Below are positions 36,287-44,807 of a stretch of 64,000 bases of DNA, in pieces (position 1 is the first letter of the stretch; each line of letters opens with the position of its first letter). This DNA comes from JAILLW01 sp045629045 (GTDB taxonomy: Bacteria; Bacillota; Clostridia; Lachnospirales; Lachnospiraceae). The notes under the pieces are model-generated. The model had not been told where the DNA came from, did not search any database, and worked only from the letters and a program-made list of their open reading frames with translations. The DNA is taken from assembly GCA_045629045.1 (NCBI GenBank), contig JAZQQM010000004.1, forward strand, positions 186,001 to 250,000. The letters are read 5' to 3'. A program made the position numbers and the translations under genes.

Positions 36287-36953
36287 GAATACTAAGAATT
36301 CACTTATTATGAGTGTACTTATGCTCGTAGTCGTTACATTATATACAATATGTGTGAAGGTGGTTGACGTAGCCCCTATAGGCCCGGATTATTCACTGGT
36401 GGGTTTTGCTTCCTTAAACGGACCCATTGCAAACGTTCTTGTATATAACGATTTTTGTTATAAGGTTTCAAAGATATTAGGTATCTTTGCATTTTTGTTT
36501 ATTGCATTTTTTGCAATTATTGCATTAAGACAGATTATTGCCCGCAAGGGAATTTTTAAAGCGGATCAGCATTGGTATGTGCTTGGTGTGTTTTATGTTT
36601 TGGTAGGTATTGTTTATATCTTTTTTGAAAAAGTAATTATTAATTACAGACCGATAATTATGGATGAAGGTTTGGAAGCGTCATATCCTTCTTCTCATAC
36701 AGTACTTGCTCTTTGTGTGTTCGTAACCGCTGCAATGCAGTTTAAGGCAATGAGCAAATCAAAGGGTAAATTTAATGTACAAAGCATAGCATGTATCGTA
36801 TGTGCGGTTGTTATGATTGTGTGCAGATTTTTATCCGGAGTACATTGGCTGACTGATATAGTAGGCGGATTAATAATCAGTGCATTTTTAATTATGGTAT
36901 ATGTGACATTGTTGTCATTTTTGGCTGATGCTATCGCGAAGAAACAAAATTGA
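36279..36953 (+). CDS. PAP2 family membrane phosphatase
   Basis: 224 residues, about five or six membrane segments. The three phosphatase motifs are KVIINYRP (about 124), YPSSHT (about 141) and CRFLSGVHWLTDIVGG (about 186), all conserved. It would dephosphorylate a lipid phosphate such as undecaprenyl-pyrophosphate or phosphatidate on the outer membrane face. Last gene of the long co-directional series. Confidence 0.9.
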   Translation: MSKNTKNSLIMSVLMLVVVTLYTICVKVVDVAPIGPDYSLVGFASLNGPIANVLVYNDFCYKVSKILGIFAFLFIAFFAIIALRQIIARKGIFKADQHWYVLGVFYVLVGIVYIFFEKVIINYRPIIMDEGLEASYPSSHTVLALCVFVTAAMQFKAMSKSKGKFNVQSIACIVCAVVMIVCRFLSGVHWLTDIVGGLIISAFLIMVYVTLLSFLADAIAKKQN

Positions 36954-36962
36954 CTTAATTAG

Positions 36963-36991
36963 TTGACAAATGTTTTTTTATGCGATAGAGT
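36963..36991 (+). promoter_or_regulatory. Probable promoter of the DUF6465-like gene
   Basis: TTGACA (36963-36968), 17-bp spacer, TAGAGT (36986-36991); a second TTGACA lies at about 36997. The leader to the ATG at 37085 would be about 85 nt. Confidence 0.55.
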
Positions 36992-37084
36992 AGCACTTGA
37001 CATAATGTTTATTGATTATGTTTATTCAATTATCTATGTGAATATATTTTAGTTTGTGATAATCGGTGTGAAAGGAGATTAATC

Positions 37085-37684
37085 ATGGCAGAAGAAAAGA
37101 AAGTTGCAACAGCGAAAGTTATTATTCCTGTTAAGGCAGAAGTTAAAAAAGAAGAAACAAAGGTAGAAGCTCCTAAGGCAGCAGCTCCCGCAAAGAAGGC
37201 ACCCGCTAAGAAGGCACCTGCAAAGAAGGCACCTGCTAAGAAGGCAGCAGCACCTGCTAAGAAAGCAGAAGCTACTAAGAAGGCAGCACCTGCAAAGAAG
37301 GCACCTGCTAAGAAAGCTACAGCAGCTAAGGCAGCAGCACCTGCAGCTAAGGCAACAGCTACTAAGGCAGTAGCAGCTAAGGCACCTGCTAAGAAGGCAG
37401 CAGCACCTGCCAAGAAAGCAGCTGCTAAGAAGGCTCCTGCTAAGAAGGCAGCTCCTAAGGCAGCAGCACCTGCAAAGGTTGCACTTAAGGCTTCAGTTAA
37501 TTTTGAGTTCAGCGGAAAGTCTTATACTCCCGATGATTTAATCAGCATCGCAAAGGATGTTTGGAAGTATGACCTTCAGGGTAAGGCAGCTGATTTCAAG
37601 TCAGTTGAATTATATGTTAAGCCCGAAGAGAGCACAGCTTATTATGTAATTAACGGCGACGTTACAGGAAGCTTCTTCATCTAA
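37085..37684 (+). CDS. Lys/Ala/Pro-rich repeat protein with DUF6465-like C-domain
   Basis: 199 residues. Residues ~35-135 consist of PAKKA and KKAPAKKA-type repeats like a histone H1 tail, encoded by near-identical 15-bp units; residues ~140-199 form a small conserved domain ending GDVTGSFFI that I associate with DUF6465. The basic tail could bind nucleic acid or anionic polymers; the C-domain is of unknown function. AAAGGAG precedes the ATG, and it has its own promoter and terminator. The repeat region is prone to length change by slippage. Confidence 0.8.
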   Translation: MAEEKKVATAKVIIPVKAEVKKEETKVEAPKAAAPAKKAPAKKAPAKKAPAKKAAAPAKKAEATKKAAPAKKAPAKKATAAKAAAPAAKATATKAVAAKAPAKKAAAPAKKAAAKKAPAKKAAPKAAAPAKVALKASVNFEFSGKSYTPDDLISIAKDVWKYDLQGKAADFKSVELYVKPEESTAYYVINGDVTGSFFI

Positions 37685-37744
37685 TATATTAATTGCGATT
37701 TGCAAAGGATTTTGGATGAAATCATATAGTTATTGAAAAGATAG

Positions 37745-37776
37745 GCGGTTCTTGTTTTCCAAGAGCCGCTTTTTTA
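37745..37776 (+). terminator. Rho-independent terminator
   Basis: GCGGTTCTTG, TTTTC loop, CAAGAGCCGC (one G-T pair), then TTTTTT. Ends the DUF6465-like transcript. Confidence 0.88.
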
Positions 37777-37796
37777 TGTTACAATGTACATGCGTC

Positions 37797-37870
37797 CCAT
37801 AAAGGGGAATCTCCTGTGATTGCCCCGAATTGGTGGCCGCTAAAAATGCCCCCGCATTCCGTGGGGCGGA
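37797..37870 (+). promoter_or_regulatory. GC-rich potentially structured leader of the ABC transporter operon
   Basis: Unusually GC-rich for the surroundings. GGGGAATC...GATTGCCCC and GCCCCCGCATTCCGTGGGGC can form two hairpins just before the ABC gene. No known riboswitch class was recognised; the second hairpin is close to the ribosome binding site of the ATG at 37883. Confidence 0.35.
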
Positions 37871-37882
37871 ATGGAGATTAGT

Positions 37883-39223
37883 ATGGATTTTTCGTTTGGG
37901 CTTGATACATATTCCTTCCTTGGCGATGTGCTTAATGTAATCGGATTATGGCTGCTGTTTCCCAAGATGGGCGGCAAACGCTGGTGGACTTTTGTTCCGC
38001 TTCTTAGAGATTACAAGCTTGCCAAGTGCGCCGACAGGGAAGATATTGGTAAGATATATTGTATATCTTCTTTTTTATATGCCGTATTGAGTTACATTAA
38101 TAACATATATGAGTATTCGGCAATCGAAAAGGTTACACTTACGTCATTTACTTTGCAGCTTCTGGTAATCGGTACGCTGCTTGTTAATCTTGTTTATAAT
38201 ATAAGGATTTATTCAGGTTTATGCGAAATGTTCAAGCGCCGCAAAAGATGGATGTGGCTGTGGATTCTTGCCGACGGCCTTACAACTGTTATCTGGGGTG
38301 CATCAAAGAAATTCGAACCTTCTTATATTGTCGTAGATGAAAAGTATGCAGGTGATGACACCAATATCATGAATGACGTGGATGCCATCGAAAAAGGTCT
38401 TACCATCAATATTTATTCACGTTCGGTTCGCAGTATGTTCAAGACCAAATACTTGTTAAAAGATATACACTTGAACATTGAACCCGGCAAGATGGTGCTT
38501 CTTCTGGGCGGTTCCGGTGCCGGTAAGACAACTTTCCTTAATGCCGTTAACGGCTATGAACCTGCGGATGCGCAGATTCTTCTTAATGATGTTGATGTGT
38601 ACAAAGAGTATGAAAAAATGAAATATCAAATCGGATTTGTTCCCCAACAGGACCTTATCCGTTATTCTGATACCGTAATTAATACACTTTCGGATGCGGC
38701 TAAGTTGCGTCTTCCTTCTTCAGTTTCAAGGGCGGAACGCAAAAAGCGTGTTGCACAAGTACTTGATATCTTTGGACTTACACCGGTTAAGAACAGTATT
38801 GTTGCCAAGCAGTCCGGTGGTCAGAAGAAGAGAATTTCCATTGCAACGGAATTTATTTCCGACCCTTCATTATTTATTCTTGATGAACCGGATTCCGGAC
38901 TTGACGGAATTCTTGCCAAGGATTTGATGAGACGTCTTCATGAGATTTCCCGCCAGGGCAAGATAGTCATTGTAATAACTCATACTCCGGATCGTGTTAT
39001 TGAATTATTTGATGAGGTTATAGTTCTTGCCAAGGATGAGAACAGAATCGGAAGACTGGTGTTTAACGGACCTGTTGATGAAGCTAAGAAGTTCTTCGGC
39101 AAAGATACAATGGAGGATATTGTAAAATGCGTTAACCGCAAAGAAGAAGGCGGAGAGGGCATGGCTGATGAATTAATTAAGAAATTTGCGGAGGTGAAGA
39201 ACAATGGCACAACCGAGAATTAG
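37883..39223 (+). CDS. ABC transporter ATP-binding protein with N-terminal membrane region (ABCG-like)
   Basis: About 446 residues from the ATG at 37883 (GGAG 6 nt upstream). Residues 1-150 contain about four hydrophobic segments with a KRRKRWMWLWILADG element; residues ~165-430 are the ATPase: GGSGAGKTT (Walker A, about 210), QSGGQKKRIS (signature variant), LFILDEPDSGLDG (Walker B) and ITHTP (switch His). The KR after the signature and the D-loop resemble the ABCG subfamily. Membrane plus ATPase on one chain, with a second membrane protein next door, suggests a two-part exporter. It overlaps the permease gene by 20 nt. Confidence 0.85.
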   Translation: MDFSFGLDTYSFLGDVLNVIGLWLLFPKMGGKRWWTFVPLLRDYKLAKCADREDIGKIYCISSFLYAVLSYINNIYEYSAIEKVTLTSFTLQLLVIGTLLVNLVYNIRIYSGLCEMFKRRKRWMWLWILADGLTTVIWGASKKFEPSYIVVDEKYAGDDTNIMNDVDAIEKGLTINIYSRSVRSMFKTKYLLKDIHLNIEPGKMVLLLGGSGAGKTTFLNAVNGYEPADAQILLNDVDVYKEYEKMKYQIGFVPQQDLIRYSDTVINTLSDAAKLRLPSSVSRAERKKRVAQVLDIFGLTPVKNSIVAKQSGGQKKRISIATEFISDPSLFILDEPDSGLDGILAKDLMRRLHEISRQGKIVIVITHTPDRVIELFDEVIVLAKDENRIGRLVFNGPVDEAKKFFGKDTMEDIVKCVNRKEEGGEGMADELIKKFAEVKNNGTTEN

Positions 39224-40160
39224 AAAAAGACTTCAACATAAGGGAAGATTTACACAAATACCTATTTATTTGGGTAAGTTCTTTAGAATGTTTATATACA
39301 TGGATGACTGGAAAGTACTTCCTATGGCAGCAATTATCGCGGGCCTTGTTGCATTCGTTGCAGGTCGAAATATGTTTGTTAATATGGAAGGATGCCTTAT
39401 GGGCTCTCTTGCCATGACCTGTATATGCATTTGGAACGGTTTCTTTAATTCCATCCAGTCGGTAGTTCGTGAAAGAGATATTGTTAAGCGTGAACACAGA
39501 AGCGGTATGCACATTACATCATATCTTTGTGCACATATTATTTATCAGGCTTTCCTGTGCTTATTGCAGACAATTATTACCATAGTGGTGTGTTCCGCAG
39601 CTGGAATGAATTTCCCCGTACAGGGATACTGCACACCTTCATTTAAAGTAGATATCGGTATTACTATCTTCCTTATTACATTTGCTGCCGATATGTTATC
39701 CCTTATGGTCTCTTGTATCGCCAAGACCACTACAGGGGCAATGACGATTATGCCCTTCATGCTTATTTTCGAACTGCTGTTTTCGGGCAGCGTCTTTAAG
39801 CTGGGCGACAACATGACTAAGTTCACGGATCTTTCCCTTGCCAAGTGGGGACTTAATTGTATGTGCGCTCAGTCCGGATACAATAATCTTCCGATGATTA
39901 CTGTTTGGAATCAGATGGTGAAGTTTTCTAATATTGAGTATCAGGGATTTAAACCCCTTGCTGAAATCACTTCATATATGCAGACCAATAATCTGATTGA
40001 TGATTTTAACCTTCAGGTTGGCGCCAACAGCCAGAATCCAAACTATGTACTTAGCCTGAATAATGTAGGCAATTGCTGGCTTGCCCTTGCGTTGTTTGCG
40101 TTGGTTGCAATTGTTGTGGCTGTAATCTTTCTGGAGCAGATAGATCGCGATAAACGATAA
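39204..40160 (+). CDS. ABC-2 type permease partner of the ABCG-like protein
   Basis: 318 residues. A basic N-terminus is followed by about six hydrophobic segments, with FNSIQSVVRERDIVKREHRSG near 80-100 resembling the coupling helix (R-E-R) of ABC-2/ABCG permeases. It forms the membrane path of the transporter with the preceding gene product; substrate unknown. The stop is directly followed by palindromic element B. Confidence 0.85.
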   Translation: MAQPRIRKRLQHKGRFTQIPIYLGKFFRMFIYMDDWKVLPMAAIIAGLVAFVAGRNMFVNMEGCLMGSLAMTCICIWNGFFNSIQSVVRERDIVKREHRSGMHITSYLCAHIIYQAFLCLLQTIITIVVCSAAGMNFPVQGYCTPSFKVDIGITIFLITFAADMLSLMVSCIAKTTTGAMTIMPFMLIFELLFSGSVFKLGDNMTKFTDLSLAKWGLNCMCAQSGYNNLPMITVWNQMVKFSNIEYQGFKPLAEITSYMQTNNLIDDFNLQVGANSQNPNYVLSLNNVGNCWLALALFALVAIVVAVIFLEQIDRDKR

Positions 40161-40487
40161 TGTGACAGTAGGGACGGTTCTTTCTGTCACATTTTTGAAA
40201 ATTTGTTAATTGCTGCAAAACGGATACAGTATTATCTATTTCACGTCAGCACTCTTGCAGTTCTAAGTGTTGCAATATTATTTTTAGTTTAACGGCACGG
40301 CACCGAACTATTCGCCATCCATGGCTCAATTAGTTCTTTCGCCTGCGTCCTGCAGGCTCATGCCTGATAAAAAGCAACACTAAGAACCGCTACAGAGCGC
40401 TTCCTAATGAAATTGATAATACTGTATCCGTTTTTTGCATCATAAACATAACAAAGTGTGACGGCGGGGACGGTTCTTACTGTCACA
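40161..40487. repeat. Palindromic repeat element B
   Basis: 327 bp starting at the base after the ABC permease stop. Bounded by the TGTGACA...TGTCACA units; both bounding units have the GGGACGGTTCTT core in the same direction, and the right one (40457-40487) is shared with element C. Inner arms 40219-40236 and 40415-40432 are exact reverse complements, with partial pairing further in. A 48-bp core (40291-40338) matches, with one difference, the reverse complement of the core in element A. Non-coding; no transposase. Confidence 0.85.
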
Positions 40488-40773
40488 TTTTGATTTAAAT
40501 AATAAATAGCGGTGCACATATATCTTTTGGCGTCATCGTCACGCAAGATGAAGTACGAAGTTAGCGAATTACTTCCAAGAAATTAGGGAAAACACACAGG
40601 AAGTGTGTTTTAGGCGTAATTTCGACATGGATGTCGAACTACGCCGGCCCGGGCATAGAGAATAGTAATTCACTTAGTTCGGACAAATCTTAAGTGACTA
40701 GCCAAAAGATATATGTGCACCGCTATATTTGAGTCTTTAAAGTGTGACAGAAAGAACCGTCCCCGGTGTCACA
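40457..40773. repeat. Palindromic repeat element C
   Basis: 317 bp bounded by inverted TGTGACA...TGTCACA units (40457-40487 and 40743-40773). Arms 40506-40531 and 40701-40726 are perfect 26-bp reverse complements. Further inside, GTACGAAGTTAGCGAATTACT pairs imperfectly with its counterpart at about 40660-40683, and two small hairpins occur (AAAACACAC/GTGTGTTTT and GGCGTA...TACGCC with an inner TTCGACAT/ATGTCGAA stem). Its interior shares no obvious sequence with A or B. Non-coding. Confidence 0.85.
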
Positions 40774-40812
40774 TTTTAGATTTTCTTTATAATTCTTTAA
40801 TATTTACTTCTA

Positions 40813-40841
40813 TTGACATTCCTAAACCCTAAGAGTATATT
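40813..40841 (+). promoter_or_regulatory. Sigma-A promoter of the hrcA operon
   Basis: TTGACA (40813-40818), 17-bp spacer, TATATT (40836-40841). The CIRCE operator begins 17 bp downstream, covering the start of the transcript. Confidence 0.85.
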
Positions 40842-40858
40842 ATGAATTGTGCTTGATG

Positions 40859-40885
40859 TTAGCACTCCAACAAATTGAGTGCTAA
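40859..40885. promoter_or_regulatory. CIRCE operator (HrcA binding site)
   Basis: TTAGCACTC, nine bases, GAGTGCTAA: an exact match to the CIRCE consensus. HrcA bound here represses the operon; heat or GroEL titration relieves repression. The transcript carries a ~190-nt leader from here to hrcA in which nothing further was identified except a weak TGCAA/TTGCA hairpin. Confidence 0.97.
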
Positions 40886-41045
40886 TAACAAAAAGTGTAA
40901 GAATAATTCATATGTTTAGATGGGTACTTGTCAGATTCGACCGATTTTAGCCGGGCAATTGACAGTTAATTGAAAGATTGATTTGATTAAATGCAAGTAA
41001 CAAAATACAAAAATGCAAGAATTATTGCATAAAGCGGTATGAAAT

Positions 41046-42071
41046 ATGACACTTGATGATCGAAAAATAACAATTTTACATGCAATCATCCAAAATTATC
41101 TCGAAACGGGAGAGCCTGTCGGAAGTCGAACTATTTCGAAGTATACGGATCTTAATTTAAGTTCCGCAACCATAAGAAATGAAATGGCCGACCTTGAGGA
41201 AATGGGACTTATAATCCAACCCCATACTTCTGCCGGAAGAATTCCTTCGGATAAGGGCTACAGATTGTATGTAGATTCCATGATGGAAACTAAGGACAAA
41301 GAAATCGAAGAGCTCAAAGAAGTAATCCTCGAAAAAGAAGAGAAAATGGACAGGATGCTTAAGAGCGTGGCTAAAGTTCTTGCCAATAATACGAACTATG
41401 CAACCATGATTTCGGCACCGGCAATTCAGGGGAATAAAATCAAATTCCTTCAGTTATCCAGAATGGATGAGAATCAGATTCTTGCAGTAGTTGTTGCGGA
41501 AGGTAATGTGATTAAGAACAATGTTATTCAGGTTTCGGAAAGTTTAAGTGATGAGACACTTCTTAAGCTCAATCTTCTTCTTAATACGAACCTTTGCGGC
41601 AAGGCAATTGAGGAAATTAATCTTCCTATGATTACTACCATGAAGCAGCAAGCGGGAATTCATTCGGACGTTGTGTCGGAAGTAATTGATTCCATAGCGG
41701 AGTCAATCAAAGTTGAAGAAGATCTCCAGATATATACTTCGGGAGCCACGAACATTTTCAAGTATCCGGAGCTTTCGGATAATCAGAAGGCATCTGATAT
41801 CATACATACACTTGAAGAAAAGCAGCAGCTGACCGAACTTGTTACAGAGGCACTGGCCGATGAATCAAATACAGGCATTCAGGTTTATATCGGTGATGAA
41901 GCGCCGATTCAGTCTATGAAGGACTGCAGTATAGTAACGGCCACGTATGATTTGGGCGACGGCATGAGAGGAACAATCGGAATCGTCGGTCCCAAGAGAA
42001 TGGATTATGACAGAGTTGTCAGTACATTGAAGAACATAACTCATCAGCTTGATGATATGTATAAGAAATAA
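41046..42071 (+). CDS. hrcA: Heat-inducible transcriptional repressor HrcA
   Basis: 341 residues, family length. Winged-helix N-domain with GEPVGSRTISKYTDLNLSSATIRNEMADLEEMGLI (split as two blocks, about 20-55), then HTSAGRIPSDKGYRLYVD, the HrcA signature; GAF-like C-domain ending with GIVGPKRMDY. It binds the CIRCE site just upstream, so autoregulation is expected. First gene of hrcA-grpE-dnaK-dnaJ. Confidence 0.96.
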   Translation: MTLDDRKITILHAIIQNYLETGEPVGSRTISKYTDLNLSSATIRNEMADLEEMGLIIQPHTSAGRIPSDKGYRLYVDSMMETKDKEIEELKEVILEKEEKMDRMLKSVAKVLANNTNYATMISAPAIQGNKIKFLQLSRMDENQILAVVVAEGNVIKNNVIQVSESLSDETLLKLNLLLNTNLCGKAIEEINLPMITTMKQQAGIHSDVVSEVIDSIAESIKVEEDLQIYTSGATNIFKYPELSDNQKASDIIHTLEEKQQLTELVTEALADESNTGIQVYIGDEAPIQSMKDCSIVTATYDLGDGMRGTIGIVGPKRMDYDRVVSTLKNITHQLDDMYKK

Positions 42072-42107
42072 ATGCGACAAAGCGTATAAGTAATTTGGAG
42101 GTACGTA

Positions 42108-42833
42108 ATGACGGACAAAGATATGAACAAAGAAACAATCGCAGGAGAAGAAATTCTTGACGAACAGGAAAATGTCGATGCTACAGAAGATGCAGCTGCC
42201 GATGAAACGAACACGAATGGAGCAGACGCAGCTGTGAAAGATGCAGATGCATCCGACGTGAACACAGCAGATGAAAATGTTCAGGAAGGCGCTGATGAAA
42301 CATCTGACGCAGATGTCGACGCAGAAGACGGTGATGCAGAATTAGATCCTGATTCTAGCGATAAGAAGTTCTTCAAGAAAAAGGACAAAAAGCAGGATGC
42401 AATGAAAGAGAAGATTGACGAACTTGAAGATAAGGTTAAGCGTCAGCTTGCAGAGTTCGAAAACTTTCGTAACAGAACAGAAAAAGAAAAGACACAAATG
42501 TTTGAAACAGGTGCCAAATCTGTTATAGAAAAGATTCTTCCCATAGTTGATAATTTTGAGCGTGGACTGAATGCAATTCCGGAGGATGAAAAGGGTAAAC
42601 CTTTTGCAGACGGAATGGAACTTATATATAAGCAGCTCATAGCCGAACTTGAGAAAATGGAAGTTAAACCTATCGAAGCCGTGGGAACGGAATTTAATCC
42701 GGATTTCCACAATGCGGTAATGCAGGTTGAATCGGAAGAATACGAATCAGGCTTCGTAGCACAGGAATTATTAAAAGGATACACCTATCGCGACAGCGTT
42801 GTAAGACATTCAATGGTAGCGGTAGTGCAGTAG
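42108..42833 (+). CDS. grpE: Nucleotide exchange factor GrpE
   Basis: 241 residues. The first ~85 residues form a low-complexity Asp/Glu/Ala/Thr segment, longer than usual; then the coiled coil and the head domain with LAEFENFRNRTEKE, FERGLNAIP, and the terminal FNPDFHNAVMQV...GYTYRDSVVRHSMVAV. It releases ADP from DnaK. TTGGAGGT precedes the ATG. Confidence 0.95.
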   Translation: MTDKDMNKETIAGEEILDEQENVDATEDAAADETNTNGADAAVKDADASDVNTADENVQEGADETSDADVDAEDGDAELDPDSSDKKFFKKKDKKQDAMKEKIDELEDKVKRQLAEFENFRNRTEKEKTQMFETGAKSVIEKILPIVDNFERGLNAIPEDEKGKPFADGMELIYKQLIAELEKMEVKPIEAVGTEFNPDFHNAVMQVESEEYESGFVAQELLKGYTYRDSVVRHSMVAVVQ

Positions 42834-42843
42834 ATAGATTAAG

Positions 42844-42871
42844 AGCCTCATAAGATACAGTTACAGATGAG
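42844..42871 (+). other. Hairpin between grpE and dnaK
   Basis: GCCTCAT pairs with ATGAGGC across a 14-nt loop in the 80-nt gap; no T-run. It may act in mRNA processing or stability between the two genes. Confidence 0.35.
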
Positions 42872-42913
42872 GCAGATAATTACATCTAAGTACATTATTA
42901 GGAGGATAAATAA

Positions 42914-44803
42914 ATGAGTAAAATTATTGGTATTGACTTAGGTACAACTAACAGCTGTGTAGCTGTTATGGAAGGTGGTAAGCCCACCGTTATCGCTAAT
43001 GCAGAAGGCGCAAGAACAACTCCTTCGGTAGTGGCATTTACAAAGACAGGCGAAAGATTAATCGGTGAACCTGCTAAGAGACAGGCAGTAACAAATGCCG
43101 AGAAGACAATCTCTTCTATTAAGAGAGATATGGGTACAGACAATGGTCGTAACATCGACGATAAGAAGTATTCTCCTCAGCAGATTTCGGCTATGATTCT
43201 TCAGAAGCTTAAGGCTGATGCAGAAAGCTACCTTGGTGAGAAGGTAACAGAAGCAGTTATTACGGTTCCTGCTTACTTCAATGATGCACAGCGTCAGGCA
43301 ACCAAGGATGCAGGTAAGATTGCAGGTCTTGATGTTAAGAGAATTATTAACGAACCTACAGCTGCAGCTTTGGCTTACGGTCTTGATAACGAAATAGAGC
43401 AGAAGATTATGGTTGACGACTTAGGTGGTGGTACATTTGATGTATCTATTATCGAAATCGGTGACGGCGTAATCGAAGTTCTTGCTACAAACGGTGATAC
43501 ACACCTTGGTGGTGATGATTTTGATAACAAGTTAACACAGTACATGATTGATGAATTCAAGAAGGCTGAAGGCGTTGACCTTTCACAGGATAAGATGGCT
43601 CTTCAAAGATTGAAGGAAGCAGCAGAAAAGGCTAAGAAGGAATTATCTTCAGCTACTACTACTAACATCAACCTTCCTTTCATCACAGCAACAGCAGAAG
43701 GTCCTAAGCACTTTGATATGAACCTTACAAGAGCTAAGTTCGATGAACTGACACATGACCTTGTTGAAAGAACAGCTATTCCTGTTCAGAACGCTATGAA
43801 GGATGCGGGTCTTAACAATTCCGATATCGGTCAGGTATTACTTGTTGGTGGTTCAACACGTATTCCTGCAGTTCAGGATAAGGTTAAGCAGTTAACAGGC
43901 AAGGAACCTTCTAAGTCACTTAATCCTGATGAGTGTGTTGCACTCGGTGCTTCTATCCAGGGCGGTAAGTTGGCAGGTGATGCCGGTGCCGGTGCAATCC
44001 TTCTTCTTGACGTAACTCCTCTTTCTTTGTCTATCGAGACAATGGGTGGTGTTGCTACAAGATTAATTGAAAGAAATACAACTATTCCTACTAAGAAGTC
44101 ACAGGTATTCTCTACAGCAGCTGACAACCAGAGCGCTGTTGATATCAATGTACTTCAGGGTGAAAGACAGTTCGCAAGAGATAACAAGTCATTAGGTCAG
44201 TTCAGACTTGACGGTATTGCTCCTGCTCCTCGTGGAATTCCTCAGATCGAGGTAACCTTTGATATTGATGCTAATGGTATCGTTAATGTATCAGCAAAGG
44301 ATCTTGGAACAGGTAAGGAACAGCACATTACAATTACAGCGGGTTCTAACATGTCTGATGAAGATATCGAAAAGGCTGTTAAGGAAGCTCAGGAATTCGA
44401 AGCTCAGGATAAGAAGCGTAAGGAAGCTGTTGATTTAAGAAACGAAGCTGACTCATTCGTATTCCAGACAGAAAAGGCTCTTAATGATGTCGGTGATAAG
44501 GTATCTGCTGACGAGAAGAGCGCTGTCGAAGCTGATATGCAGGCTGTAAAAGATATACTTGAACGTACTAAGGATCAGGAAATGTCAGATTCTGATATTG
44601 ATGAACTTAAGGCTGCTAAAGAAAAACTTACTACTTCCGCACAGGGTGTATTTACTAAGATGTACGAATCTATGCAGCAGGGACAGGCAGGTGCAGGCCC
44701 TGATATGGGCGGCTTTACAGGTGACATGGGCGGTGCAGATGCAAATGCCCAGAGCAGCGAGCCGGAAGGCGATGTAGTAGACGGAGATTATAGAGAGGTA
44801 TAA
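42914..44803 (+). CDS. dnaK: Chaperone DnaK (Hsp70)
   Basis: 629 residues. IGIDLGTTNSCVAVMEGG (phosphate 1), NEPTAAALAYG, DLGGGTFDVS (phosphate 2) and VGGSTRIPAVQ are conserved; the substrate domain and C-terminal lid end in a Gly/Ala/Met-rich tail EGDVVDGDYREV, standard for the family. The residue before DLGGG is Asp where most have Tyr (VDDLGGG rather than VYDLGGG). Strongly biased codon use fits high expression. AGGAGG precedes the start. Confidence 0.97.
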   Translation: MSKIIGIDLGTTNSCVAVMEGGKPTVIANAEGARTTPSVVAFTKTGERLIGEPAKRQAVTNAEKTISSIKRDMGTDNGRNIDDKKYSPQQISAMILQKLKADAESYLGEKVTEAVITVPAYFNDAQRQATKDAGKIAGLDVKRIINEPTAAALAYGLDNEIEQKIMVDDLGGGTFDVSIIEIGDGVIEVLATNGDTHLGGDDFDNKLTQYMIDEFKKAEGVDLSQDKMALQRLKEAAEKAKKELSSATTTNINLPFITATAEGPKHFDMNLTRAKFDELTHDLVERTAIPVQNAMKDAGLNNSDIGQVLLVGGSTRIPAVQDKVKQLTGKEPSKSLNPDECVALGASIQGGKLAGDAGAGAILLLDVTPLSLSIETMGGVATRLIERNTTIPTKKSQVFSTAADNQSAVDINVLQGERQFARDNKSLGQFRLDGIAPAPRGIPQIEVTFDIDANGIVNVSAKDLGTGKEQHITITAGSNMSDEDIEKAVKEAQEFEAQDKKRKEAVDLRNEADSFVFQTEKALNDVGDKVSADEKSAVEADMQAVKDILERTKDQEMSDSDIDELKAAKEKLTTSAQGVFTKMYESMQQGQAGAGPDMGGFTGDMGGADANAQSSEPEGDVVDGDYREV

Positions 44804-44807
44804 TTCC

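Noticed and set aside
37797..37870. Known riboswitch upstream of the ABC transporter
   Set aside because: GC-rich hairpins are visible, but no fluoride, guanidine, cobalamin or other class signature could be matched by eye.
43375..43560. Reverse-strand frame inside dnaK
   Set aside because: A shadow of a highly conserved coding region with strong codon bias; no start signals.
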